A stretch of 64,000 bases of DNA from CAYMKL01 sp964390805. GTDB lineage: Bacteria; Chloroflexota; Anaerolineae; VGOG01. Made by a program: the position numbers and the translations under genes. The DNA lies in the NCBI GenBank assembly GCA_964390805.1, contig CAYMKL010000015.1:14477-78476 (forward strand). The letters are read 5' to 3'. Positions 7,166 to 14,780 of this stretch are shown piece by piece. The notes beneath the pieces were generated by a model. It was not told the DNA's origin and did not search any database. It saw only the letters and a list, made by a program, of their open reading frames with translations. The first letter of the stretch is position 1. Each line of letters starts with the position of its first letter.

Positions 7166-10100
7166 ATGAACACTTCTACGCTCATCGCCAAGGTGTTGCT
7201 CCCCCAACGGCGGGAGAACGTGTTGACCCGCCAGCGCTTGCTCGACCGCCTGTACGATTTGGTGGACCGCAAGCTCGTCCTGGTTTCCGCGCCGGCTGGT
7301 TACGGCAAGACCACCCTGCTGGTGGACCTCGCCCATGACCTGGAGCATCCCGTCTGCTGGTATGCGCTGGACCGGAGCGACCACGATCCCCGGGTCTTTC
7401 TGGAGCACCTGGTCCTCAGCCTGCATCATCGTTTCCCCGACTTCGGCGAGCGCACGCGCCAGGCGCTGGCTGCCAGCCCCGACCTGACCAACGGCGCGCC
7501 CAGTGTGGTCAAGGTGCTGATCAACGAGATAGTGGACGTCATTCCCCGCTGGTTCGTGCTGGTATTGGACGACTACCATCGGCTGGGGGAGGTCCCCGAG
7601 GTAGGCGCCATCCTGGCTCGTATCCTGAATTACCAGACAGACCAGTTCCTCCTCATCATCGCCAGCCGCACCGTGCCCGAACTGCCATTCATCATCCAGC
7701 TCGCAGCCAAAGGGGAAGTGGGCGGGCTAGGTCAGGAGGACCTGCGCTTCCGTGCCGACGAGATTCAGGGGCTCCTGGCGCAGAGCTACAACCTCCACAT
7801 TCCTAAGAGGGAGGCCGAAGAGTTGGCATCCCAGTCCGAGGGCTGGATTACTGGCATCCTGCTCACTGCCTATTCAATGTGGCATGGCATCCTGGAGAGC
7901 CTGGTGCGGGCCCGCACCTCCGATCAGCCGGTGTACGAGTACCTGGCCCAGGAGGTCTTTGCCTACCAGGAGGCTCCTGTGCAGTCTTTCCTCACTGCTT
8001 CCTCTACCCTCCAGGAAATGAGCCCAGCTCTGTGCCAGGAGGTGCTGGGCCTGGAAGAAGCTGAGCATTTCCTGACACTGTTGGAGGACCGCAACCTCTT
8101 TGTCACCCGGCTGGAGGGAGAGTGGTATCGCTACCACCATCTCTTTCAGGAGTACCTGCAGGCACGGCTGCGGCGGGAGGAGGAGTCCCGATGGATCCAA
8201 CTGCACCGCCGTGCCGCCAGCTGGTTTGAGACACACGAGCAGCCTGAGGGGGCCGTGCACCACTACTTGACCGTGGCCGCCTACGAGGACGCGGCGCGGG
8301 TGATGGAGGCGGCAGCCCAGGATATGTTCTATGCTGGCCGCCTAGAGACGCTAGCGGCATGGGGCACACTGCTCACGGCCTCACTGCGCGAGCGCGCTCC
8401 ACGCCTGGCGCTGTTTCAATCCCGCGCCACCGACATGCTGGGGCGGTGGGAGGAGGCGCTGGCGCTGACGGAGGTCGCGGGGCGCGGCTACCGGGCTAGG
8501 GAAGATACCCACGGCTTGGCCTGCGTACTATTGCAGCGGAGTCACGTTTGGCAGGAGCAGGGGCGGCCCCGGGAAGCCCTGGCCCTCGGTCAGGAGGTGC
8601 TTTCCCTGATCGAGGAAACGGGCGTGCCCATCGCCTACGAAGCCCATCGCATCCTCGGGAGGTCCTGCCTGGCACTGGGCCGGCTGGAGGAGGGGGAGGC
8701 TCACCTACAGCAAGCATTCGCACACTGTCTGGAACAGGGGAGTGATTACGCTCAGGCCTCCACCCAGAACGACCTGGCCGACTGCCTGTGGCGGCAGGGG
8801 CGCTGGCCAGAGGCGGTCGCCGTCCAGCAGCAGACCGTGGCGGCACGGCGGCGGCTGGGCAACCCTGCCGTGCTGGCTGGCGCGCTCAACGACTTGGGCT
8901 TCTCCCTCTACCTGACCGGCGAGTACGGTGAGGCGCTGCGCCTCTTCGAGGAGGCGCTGGAACTGGCTCGCCAGTCCGGCCACCGCCGTAGCGAGGCTCT
9001 GACACTGCTCAGCCTGGCCGAGCTGAACCGCGACCTGGGTACACTCGAGCGGGCGGTGGAGACCTGTGAGGAGGGACTCGCCATCGCCGACGAGCTCGGC
9101 GACGGCTTCCTCTCCGCTTACGGCCGGGAGGCGTTGGGGCTGGTGCACCGCTGCCGGGGCGACTACTCTTTGGCACAGGCGGCCATCGAGCAGGCGATGG
9201 AGCGGGCAGAGCGGCAGAGCTCAGACTATCAGGTCGGCCGGTACGGAGCCTCGCTGGGCCTGGTGCGGGCCGAGGTGGGGGAGGTGGAGGCAGGGCTGGC
9301 GGAGTTGGCCCGCGCCCGTGAGCGACTGCAGCGGATCGGGGCAAACAGCGAGCTGGCCCGGGCCCAATTCTTCACCGCCTGGGCGTTGTTCCGGGCCGGC
9401 CGGGAGGCGGAGGCGCTAACGATGCTCCAGCAGGTGCTCGCCACGGCTGACTCGCCCAGCCGGGAGTACCTCTTCGTCGTCGAGGGCCGGCGAGCGCTTC
9501 CTCTGCTGGAACACGCTCACGTGCAGGGGGCCGGCGGTGAGGAGATGGCTGCGCTGCTGGCCCGGGCACGCGATTTCGAGCACACTGCCCAGGCAGTACT
9601 CCAACAATTATCCCCCACGGAGGCCAAGGAGGAGCCCCTGCGCATTTTTGGCTTCGGCCGAGGGCGTGTGGAGCGTGGAGGAGTGGAAATCCCCTCCTCA
9701 GACTGGGGGGCTGCGGCCACCCGGCAGATGCTTTTCTACCTGCTCACTCACTCCCCCCAGTCGCGCGACCAGATCGCCGCCGTCCTCTGGCCGGAGTTGC
9801 CCGCCCCCAAAGTGAAGGCTACTTTCCACACCACCAAGTTCCGCCTCAAGCGCGCGCTGGCCCGGGACGCCCTCCATTTCGACGACGGCTGCTACCGGAT
9901 CCATCCGGATCTGGACTACTGGTTCGACGTGGCCGAGTTCGAGCGACTGATGGAGGGGAGCGGGGCGGGGCGACGGGTAGAGCGGCTGCAACAGGCCATT
10001 GCCCTCTGCCAGGGTGATTTCCTGGAGGACTGCTACGCCGATTGGTGTCTCCTGATTCGTGAGAGACTGCGAGAGCGGTACCTGGAGGCGCTGGACGAGC

Positions 10101-10357
10101 TGGCCGGACGGCTGTTGGCACGGCGGCAGTATCGCCAGGCCATCCAGACGCTCCGCCGCGGGCTGGCGATGGATGATTTGCGAGAGAAGTTCCACCGCCA
10201 GTTGATGCGCGCCTACACCCTCTCCGGGCGACGGAGCGAGGCCCTGGCGCAGTACCAACGTTGCGCAGAGGTTCTGGAGCGCGAATTGAGTGCGCTTCCT
10301 TCTCCTGAGACCACCGCGCTGTACCGTCGCATCCTCGACGGGCTACCCCTCGATTAA
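7166..10357 (+). CDS. Large ATP-dependent transcriptional regulator, MalT-like NTPase with C-terminal wHTH-BTAD
   Basis: A 1,063-residue STAND-type regulator. ATG7166 is chosen because the promoter lies just upstream and the family N-terminus (LIAKVLLPQRRENVLTRQRL) begins here. Residues 41-50 SAPAGYGKTT are Walker A and 129-138 WFVLVLDDYH are Walker B. A MalT-like arm follows (FLTASSTLQEMSPALC..., YRYHHLFQEYLQARL), then about ten TPR-like repeats (~400-800) rich in EALALGQEVL-type helices. From ~825 there is an OmpR-type winged helix (SRDQIAAVLWPE...KVKATFHTTKFRLKRAL) and from ~905 a bacterial transcriptional activator domain as in SARP/AfsR regulators. It is thus a ligand- or protein-sensing activator. 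Downstream lies a promoter with paired direct repeats in front of a small secreted peptide, the most plausible target. Confidence 0.85.
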   Translation: MNTSTLIAKVLLPQRRENVLTRQRLLDRLYDLVDRKLVLVSAPAGYGKTTLLVDLAHDLEHPVCWYALDRSDHDPRVFLEHLVLSLHHRFPDFGERTRQALAASPDLTNGAPSVVKVLINEIVDVIPRWFVLVLDDYHRLGEVPEVGAILARILNYQTDQFLLIIASRTVPELPFIIQLAAKGEVGGLGQEDLRFRADEIQGLLAQSYNLHIPKREAEELASQSEGWITGILLTAYSMWHGILESLVRARTSDQPVYEYLAQEVFAYQEAPVQSFLTASSTLQEMSPALCQEVLGLEEAEHFLTLLEDRNLFVTRLEGEWYRYHHLFQEYLQARLRREEESRWIQLHRRAASWFETHEQPEGAVHHYLTVAAYEDAARVMEAAAQDMFYAGRLETLAAWGTLLTASLRERAPRLALFQSRATDMLGRWEEALALTEVAGRGYRAREDTHGLACVLLQRSHVWQEQGRPREALALGQEVLSLIEETGVPIAYEAHRILGRSCLALGRLEEGEAHLQQAFAHCLEQGSDYAQASTQNDLADCLWRQGRWPEAVAVQQQTVAARRRLGNPAVLAGALNDLGFSLYLTGEYGEALRLFEEALELARQSGHRRSEALTLLSLAELNRDLGTLERAVETCEEGLAIADELGDGFLSAYGREALGLVHRCRGDYSLAQAAIEQAMERAERQSSDYQVGRYGASLGLVRAEVGEVEAGLAELARARERLQRIGANSELARAQFFTAWALFRAGREAEALTMLQQVLATADSPSREYLFVVEGRRALPLLEHAHVQGAGGEEMAALLARARDFEHTAQAVLQQLSPTEAKEEPLRIFGFGRGRVERGGVEIPSSDWGAAATRQMLFYLLTHSPQSRDQIAAVLWPELPAPKVKATFHTTKFRLKRALARDALHFDDGCYRIHPDLDYWFDVAEFERLMEGSGAGRRVERLQQAIALCQGDFLEDCYADWCLLIRERLRERYLEALDELAGRLLARRQYRQAIQTLRRGLAMDDLREKFHRQLMRAYTLSGRRSEALAQYQRCAEVLERELSALPSPETTALYRRILDGLPLD

Positions 10358-10399
10358 CTCATCTGCCACCGACATCCGCACCTGCTGTGTTGTGTCCTC

Positions 10400-10428
10400 A
10401 TCCTGCCCTATGAAGGAGCAGGATTTTT
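10400..10428 (+). terminator. Rho-independent terminator of the regulator gene
   Basis: ATCCTGC (10400-10406) pairs with GCAGGAT (10418-10424), loop 11 nt, followed by a T-run to 10428. It separates the regulator transcript from the peptide promoter. Confidence 0.7.
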
Positions 10429-10451
10429 GCTTCTCCATCTTTTCGTCGTCC

Positions 10452-10487
10452 ACGTTTACCCCTACGTTTACCCCCATCGAGTATAAT
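10452..10487 (+). promoter_or_regulatory. SARP-style direct-repeat operator plus -10 box for the small peptide operon
   Basis: ACGTTTACCCCT (10452-10463) is followed at once by ACGTTTACCCCC (10464-10475); 6 nt later comes a perfect TATAAT (10482-10487). There is no recognisable -35 at the normal distance. SARP/BTAD activators are known to bind direct repeats spaced about one helical turn just upstream of the -10, so this layout fits activation by the adjacent regulator. Confidence 0.6.
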
Positions 10488-10528
10488 AGAGTTGCCTGAT
10501 AAAGGAACAACCAAGGAGGTAACGAAAA

Positions 10529-10687
10529 ATGAAAGCACACATGCAATTTGGTCTGCTGAAGCTTGGCGACCCCCGGGTGGTCCGAGCCCTGTTCCTCGGC
10601 CTGACGCTGGCGCTGATGCTGTTGACCGGTACCGGCGTAGTCTATGCAAATCCCATCGGCGGTGGGGGCTGCGGCGACGGTGGCTAA
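10529..10687 (+). CDS. Small secreted Gly/Cys-rich peptide
   Basis: A 52-residue protein starting at ATG10529 with a strong AAGGAGG at 10513-10519. Residues ~15-40 make a typical signal peptide (RVVRALFLGLTLALMLLTGT, then GVVYA), with signal-peptidase cleavage expected after Ala40. The predicted product is only 12 residues, NPIGGGGCGDGG, with one cysteine. I know no named family for it. It could be a secreted signal, a bacteriocin-like or modified peptide, or a thiol-linked surface peptide. Placement between a MalT/BTAD regulator with its operator and an NHLP-like protein suggests a peptide-based signalling or natural-product module. Real translation is supported by the ribosome site, signal peptide and promoter together. 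Confidence 0.65.
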   Translation: MKAHMQFGLLKLGDPRVVRALFLGLTLALMLLTGTGVVYANPIGGGGCGDGG

Positions 10688-10724
10688 GCCAGCCCGTTGA
10701 TCTCGGTACAGAGGAGACTGATCT

Positions 10725-11060
10725 ATGTCGCAAATGGCGCTTCATACCTTAGTTGGCACCGCGCTGACAGACCCCAGGTTCTGCCACGATTTGCTGAATG
10801 GTAGGCGCCGCACTCTCCTGGCCGACTTCGACCTCACCGACGAGGAACGCAAAGCTGTCTTGGCTATCCAGGTAGAGTCTATCCAGGCGTTCGCTGCGCA
10901 GTTATGCGAATGGCTGAAGGCCCAGGATGCTTGTAAATCCTATCCTCCCGCGGCTGCGTCGGTGCCCTACTTGCCTTTCTGTGGTCGCCGGTTGGGCTTC
11001 GATTCTGGCAAGGCTAATCTCCCTACTTCTAAGTGTCGCTGTAGCACTGGCAGTGAATGA
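10725..11060 (+). CDS. Os1348/NHLP-clan-like small protein (possible RiPP-type leader protein)
   Basis: A 111-residue protein with GAGGAG about 10 nt before ATG10725. Residues 1-68 (LHTLVGTALTDPRFCHDLLNG, then RRRTLLADFDLTDEERKAVL) resemble the helical leader-like domain of Os1348/NHLP-clan proteins, which are related to nitrile-hydratase-type leader peptides of RiPP precursors. The ~43-residue tail (CKSYPPAAASVPYLPFCGRRLGF...KCRCSTGSE) is Cys/Pro-rich and has no relative I recognise. Another frame at 10927-11127 encodes a membrane-like segment (GWASILARLISLLLSVAVALAV), so a frameshift near 10920 that moved the natural C-terminus is possible. No cyclase or peptidase maturation gene is visible nearby. 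Confidence 0.55.
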   Translation: MSQMALHTLVGTALTDPRFCHDLLNGRRRTLLADFDLTDEERKAVLAIQVESIQAFAAQLCEWLKAQDACKSYPPAAASVPYLPFCGRRLGFDSGKANLPTSKCRCSTGSE

Positions 11061-11138
11061 GAACTTGCGAAAGGTTCCTGTGTTTTTGGCTCCTAGCCAT
11101 GCTCGCCCGAAGAGCTGGCGCTACTAGAGGGCCTTTTT

Positions 11139-11729
11139 GTGCGTCCGCGGCCTCTGGAATTGGGCTTGTATCACGGAAGCTTCGGAGGGAAGCGACTGGA
11201 CACGAAAGTTAGGCCACAGGTTCACCAGATCTTACTCAGCCGTCGCCTTGCCATTGCTGAGAGTTGGTACAAAGCCATCGCGCAAACCAGTTTTGTGTCA
11301 CAGAGCGCAGCAGAAGTGCATCAACACCTCCTCGGATTGACCGAAGAGTTCATCGCGCTTCTACTCGCAAAACCGTTCGAGCACTGCCGGGCTGAGGCCA
11401 TTGGCGCGTCGCTGGCAGACTTACATTACATCCAACCCACGGCTTTGGGCCGAGCGCAGGAAGCGCTGGTGCGGCAGCTAATCATCTTGGCAAGAAAGAG
11501 GCAGACTGTGAAGATATGCCCATACTGTAAGTTCGTTCTTGGTTACTATAGCGGCAAGTACAGATGTAGCTCGTGTCACATGTGGTTGGAAGAGAGTGAG
11601 TGCTTAGAAGTAAAGCGCGGGCAACCTGCCGTCGTTGAAGATGCACCGATAGAGAACGGGCACCAATTGGGTGTATCCAATCAGAGTGATAAGACGACAG
11701 CCTCTCGCTTCCCAGTTATCATTAGCTGA
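11139..11729 (+). CDS. RsbRD-like N-terminal domain protein with zinc ribbon; truncated sensor kinase
   Basis: A 196-residue frame beginning with GTG. Residues ~25-125 (SRRLAIAESWYKAIAQT..., LHYIQPTALGRAQEALVRQL) match the globin-like/RsbRD N-terminal sensor domain that in this group of bacteria usually precedes PAS or GAF and a histidine kinase. Then comes a four-cysteine zinc ribbon (CPYCKF...CSSCHMWLEE, ~132-152). The kinase domains are not in frame: fragments follow at about 11690-12060. The protein is probably what remains of a sensor kinase; it may still be expressed, but it cannot signal by phosphotransfer. The start codon is uncertain because no good Shine-Dalgarno lies before GTG11139. 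Confidence 0.55.
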   Translation: MRPRPLELGLYHGSFGGKRLDTKVRPQVHQILLSRRLAIAESWYKAIAQTSFVSQSAAEVHQHLLGLTEEFIALLLAKPFEHCRAEAIGASLADLHYIQPTALGRAQEALVRQLIILARKRQTVKICPYCKFVLGYYSGKYRCSSCHMWLEESECLEVKRGQPAVVEDAPIENGHQLGVSNQSDKTTASRFPVIIS

Positions 11730-12060
11730 GGAACAGGAACAGCGGCGCATAGCACCGACCTTGCATGACCGTGTCGGCCAGACCCTGGCTATCTGCAAGA
11801 TCAAGCCAGGAGCATGTGGAGTGGCTTACCGAACGAATCCAGATCCGGCATGGCATCCTGGCTGGCTCCGAGGACGATGGTCAGCCCAAGCCGCTAGATA
11901 ACGATGTCCGTGTCCCTCTCTCTCTTCAGCATCCGCGAGCGATTGGATCATGTCAGCGGGCAACTCAAGATCAAGTCCAAATCCGGTTATGGGACTCAGG
12001 TTACCCTCGTAGCGCCGCTGAAGCGCGAGGAGACGACCACTACTGGCCAAAATCCGCCGT
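11690..12060 (+). pseudogene. Decayed NarX/LuxR-type histidine kinase catalytic region
   Basis: Two frames hold pieces of one kinase. Around 11700-11810: SQLSLAEEQEQRRIAPTLHD then RVGQTLAICKIK, the HisKA_3 dimerisation helix with the phospho-acceptor His. Around 11904-12050: LFSIRERLDHVSGQLKIKSK then SGYGTQVTLVAPLK, the end of the HATPase domain. The N and G1 boxes between them are missing and frames do not join, so the region has suffered deletion and frameshifts. It continues the sensor domain at 11139-11729. Confidence 0.7.
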
Positions 12061-12146
12061 CAGGAGCTGCGCAGGGTTCTGGGCTGCTAGCTGATAGCTG
12101 ACATGTAGCTGCGCATCAATACTGATGTTGCACAAGGCACTGACGC

Positions 12147-12192
12147 AAATGAAAGCCGCTCTGCCTGTTTGGGGCAAGAGCGGCTTTCATTT
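12147..12192. terminator. Strong, probably bidirectional terminator hairpin
   Basis: AAATGAAAGCCGCTCT (12147-12162) and AGAGCGGCTTTCATTT (12177-12192) form a perfect 16-bp stem with a 14-nt loop. A/T ends on both sides let it act in either direction. It ends the decayed kinase region. Confidence 0.8.
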
Positions 12193-12309
12193 CGTTGCTC
12201 TTTTGACTAACTCACCGGAAGGTGATAAACTATGGATCGGCGCAGTGTCGCGCAAATCTTTCGAAGAAGGAGGCCGCAACGGTGAGAAGACAAGTTAACC
12301 TGAGAGTGG

Positions 12310-12489
12310 ATGTTCATTCAAGCAGAAGGATATCTGCCTGCTCCCGAATCGGCCTACAGCATTGCCTGCGCTATTGACGAGGCGCTGAGGTGCAAGGAGG
12401 CCGGAGAGAGCAGAACCATGGCCTTCAACATCTCTGGACATGGGTTGATGGACATGCAGGGGTACAGGGAGGTTTTGGGGCTTCCATAG
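12310..12489 (+). pseudogene. 3' remnant of a tryptophan synthase beta-like (TrpB2-type) gene
   Basis: A 59-codon open frame reading MFIQAEGYLPAPESAYSIAC, then AIDEALRCKEAGESRTMAFN, then ISGHGLMDMQGYREVLGLP. This is the recognisable C-terminus of PLP-dependent TrpB/TrpB2 proteins (E-G-x-x-P-A-P-E-S-A-H-A-I, and the FNxSGHGxxD motif). The ~350 residues carrying the PLP lysine and phosphate-binding loop are missing upstream. The stop codon overlaps the Shine-Dalgarno of the following membrane protein gene, so the two were once an operon. Confidence 0.7.
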
Positions 12490-12501
12490 GAGGGACGATA
12501 A

Positions 12502-13503
12502 GTGGACAAACGGCTAAAGATTGTGTTCTTCGCTGTTTTGCTCATCGCCGCAAGCTATTACTTCGGCGATGTCTGTGAGCGAATCGGTCAGGCATACGGA
12601 CTGATTCTATCACCATCCAGGGAGATCCTGGGACTTGCTCTGCGCTTCTTTCTGGCCACGGGAGCGCTTGCCATAGCAGCCGGCCTGGTCGCTGCCCTGG
12701 TGCGTCCCCTTTGGGCCTGCTTCGCCGTTTTCGGTCTCTCGGCCCTGGCGATGCTCCTGGGTTGGGAGCTGAAGGCAAGCGGCGGCTTCCTGGCGGGGGT
12801 GTACTTCGTCGCGTCGCTCATCTACGTCGAAAGAATCAACCGGGAGCTCAATGATCGCCTGCGCTTCTCCGTGAGACCCATCTCCCAGGGCCAACCCATC
12901 TTGATTACGGCACTCCTCATCGTGGCCTGCGGCAGCTTCTACTTTGGCTACGCGGCTGAGATCAAAAGAGAAGGCTTCTCGATTCCCGCTGCTCTCGTCG
13001 AGATAGTTGTGGAAAGGATAGAGAAAGAAGTCGGTGAGCTCCTACCGACAGACTTGGGGGAAACTGCCGTGACCAGCTTCAGAGATCAGTTTGAACGGGT
13101 ACTGGATGAGATGGGAAAAGAGGTCAGTAACCGCCTGCCGGCAGCCCAGGCGGAAGCCGTCATGGTCGAATTCAGGCGCCAGCTTGAGCGAGTACTGGAT
13201 GAAATGGAGAAAGAGGCCGGTGAACGCCTGTCAGTGGCTGAGACGGACGCTATCATGGCCGGATTCAGGGAGCAGTTTAAGAGGACATTGGTAGAGCTGG
13301 TGGAAAAAGCAATAAGACCCTATGAGCGATGGATACCGCTTGTCTTCGCCGTCAGCCTGTTCACGTTCCTGGGAACCATCACCGCGCTTCTTTCCTGGAT
13401 ACCCATCGTGGCCTTGATGGTCATCTTTCCCCTTTTGACCGCGCTTGGTGTGACCAAGAGCGTGGCGGAAACACGCCTGGTGAGAAGGCTTACCCTTGAC
13501 TAG
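12502..13503 (+). CDS. Membrane protein with three ~31-residue helical repeats
   Basis: A 333-residue protein; GTG12502 has AGGAGGG upstream, overlapping the end of the trpB remnant. Membrane segments are predicted at about 8-25, 43-65, 72-110 (two), 130-150 and 275-325 (two). Between them, residues ~165-265 contain three related amphipathic helix repeats: (ERIEK)EVGELLPTDLGETAVTSF then RDQFERVLDEM; KEVSNRLPAAQAEAVMVEF then RRQLERVLDEM; KEAGERLSVAETDAIMAGF then REQFKRTLVEL. The repeat is also visible in the DNA with a 93-bp period. I do not recognise a family. The helical stalk between membrane anchors suggests a structural or oligomerising role. A terminator follows at 13522. Confidence 0.75.
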   Translation: MDKRLKIVFFAVLLIAASYYFGDVCERIGQAYGLILSPSREILGLALRFFLATGALAIAAGLVAALVRPLWACFAVFGLSALAMLLGWELKASGGFLAGVYFVASLIYVERINRELNDRLRFSVRPISQGQPILITALLIVACGSFYFGYAAEIKREGFSIPAALVEIVVERIEKEVGELLPTDLGETAVTSFRDQFERVLDEMGKEVSNRLPAAQAEAVMVEFRRQLERVLDEMEKEAGERLSVAETDAIMAGFREQFKRTLVELVEKAIRPYERWIPLVFAVSLFTFLGTITALLSWIPIVALMVIFPLLTALGVTKSVAETRLVRRLTLD

Positions 13504-13521
13504 GAAGTCAACTTCACAGCA

Positions 13522-13563
13522 GGAAGAGGGCTCAGGGATTACTTGAACCCTCTTCCCGTTTTT
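13522..13563 (+). terminator. Rho-independent terminator after the membrane protein gene
   Basis: GGAAGAGGG (13522-13530) pairs with CCCTCTTCC (13548-13556), followed by GTTTTT. It lies 19 bp after the stop codon. Confidence 0.8.
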
Positions 13564-13599
13564 CTCCTTGGATGGGCGAAGATCTCTGACCGAGCCCTT

Positions 13600-13775
13600 T
13601 TCGCCCTTCGATAGACTCGAGACACCGCCTCGGTCGGGGACCGTTCGGCTGAGCTCAGGGCGAAGCCTTCGGCGATCAAGGGCCGAAAAAGTAAAGGACT
13701 AGGGTTGACCAGACCCTAGTCCCATTTTGGAGGTTAGTAAAAGTATTCTTTATCCTTTACTAACCCTATTATAGC
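13600..13775. repeat. Non-coding block with a dispersed CCCTTCGAYA-type repeat and two hairpins
   Basis: 13600-13670 holds a degenerate inverted copy of the CCCTTCGACAGGCTCAGG-type dispersed repeat (GCCCTTCGATAGACTCGAG against CTGAGCTCAGGGCGAAG). Two perfect hairpins follow: GGACTAGGGT/ACCCTAGTCC (13696-13705/13713-13722) and GGTTAGTAAA/TTTACTAACC (13732-13741/13756-13765). No gene is seen in this interval. Confidence 0.6.
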
Positions 13776-13795
13776 ATACGGGCGTCAGTTTATCG

Positions 13796-14736
13796 TCAGT
13801 CTGGCGTCAGAGATTGATCCTTCACTACCATCGGCAGGTAAATGACCGACCCACTTTGGACGTTCACGGCAAACGGCCCCGCCGTGCCTCGGTTGCTCGC
13901 CTGGTCTATGGCTTCGACCCACAGGGTGTAGGCGCCAGGCTGGGTGAATTGGCCGGTGTCGCTGTAGTGCCACGTTGCACCGTTGCGCCCCAAGCCGATT
14001 GAAGGATCATAGTCCAGGGGGATGACGGCGGCCAGGTGATCGTGATTGGGCGCAAGGCCGCTCAAGCGCATGGCTTTGACGCCACCGCCGTCGCTGACCG
14101 AGCCAGTCATGAAGAACGGCTCGCCAGTCGCCAGGTTGCTAGAACGGGTGAAGTAGGTGATGGCCGGCGGGACAGTGTCCACCCGCAACGTGAGGCTCAA
14201 GGGGTCAGTGGAGCGATTGCCCACGCTGTCCAGGCCGTAGAGGGCAAGCGTCCGCGTGATGCCATCAACGCCTTCGACGTCAGGCAGACTGTAGCTCCAC
14301 CTGGCCTGCGTGTTGGCTGCCAGTGCGTCGGTGGATAGGATCAGACGGCTGCGGTTGTAGACGCCTGCATCTTCGTTTGGCCAGCGGTCGCACACCCACA
14401 GCTCCCAGACCCCCAGTGCATCTTGACCGTCAGGGTCAGCCAGTCGGTCCAATCGCTGGCATGCCCTAGCCGGTTGGTTGCCTGGACGCGCAGTTTGAAT
14501 TGGTCACCATCGGACACACCCAGCCCTGCATCCCAGTCGCACGCCCAGTGCGCATCGTCGGGAGTGGGGTCAGGGCAAGTCAGGTCCGTGATGTTGCTCG
14601 ACGGGTCCTGCGCTTGCAGGGTGATGGTAGGCACCGTGATCGAGTCTACGTCAAAGACGGCTCCTTTGACCGTGTTGCTGCCGGGGCGGATGGTGGTGCG
14701 TGGCTCCAGAACCTCCACGTGTCGAGGAGGATCCAC
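13796..14736 (-). pseudogene. Truncated and frameshifted surface protein with Ig-like repeats and YLPMVVK tail
   Basis: Two overlapping minus-strand frames (14736-14341 and 14452-13796) make one broken protein. The first gives PTITLQAQDPSSNITDLTCP and DGDQFKLRVQATNRLGHASDWTDWLTLTV; after a frameshift near 14400-14430 the second continues DALGVWELWVCDRWPNEDAGVYNRS and a bacterial Ig-like domain (RTLALYGLDSVGNRSTDPLSLTLRVDTVPPAITYF). It ends GSVIYLPMVVKDQSLTPD. A terminal YLPLVxK/R motif is common on exported proteins of Anaerolineae and may be a sorting signal. No start or signal peptide exists: the sequence before 14736 abruptly changes character, so the N-terminal part was deleted. Confidence 0.7.
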
Positions 14737-14780
14737 GTCTACTCCATGTATTTTTTCCCCTTCTCCTACGCATCCGTGTT

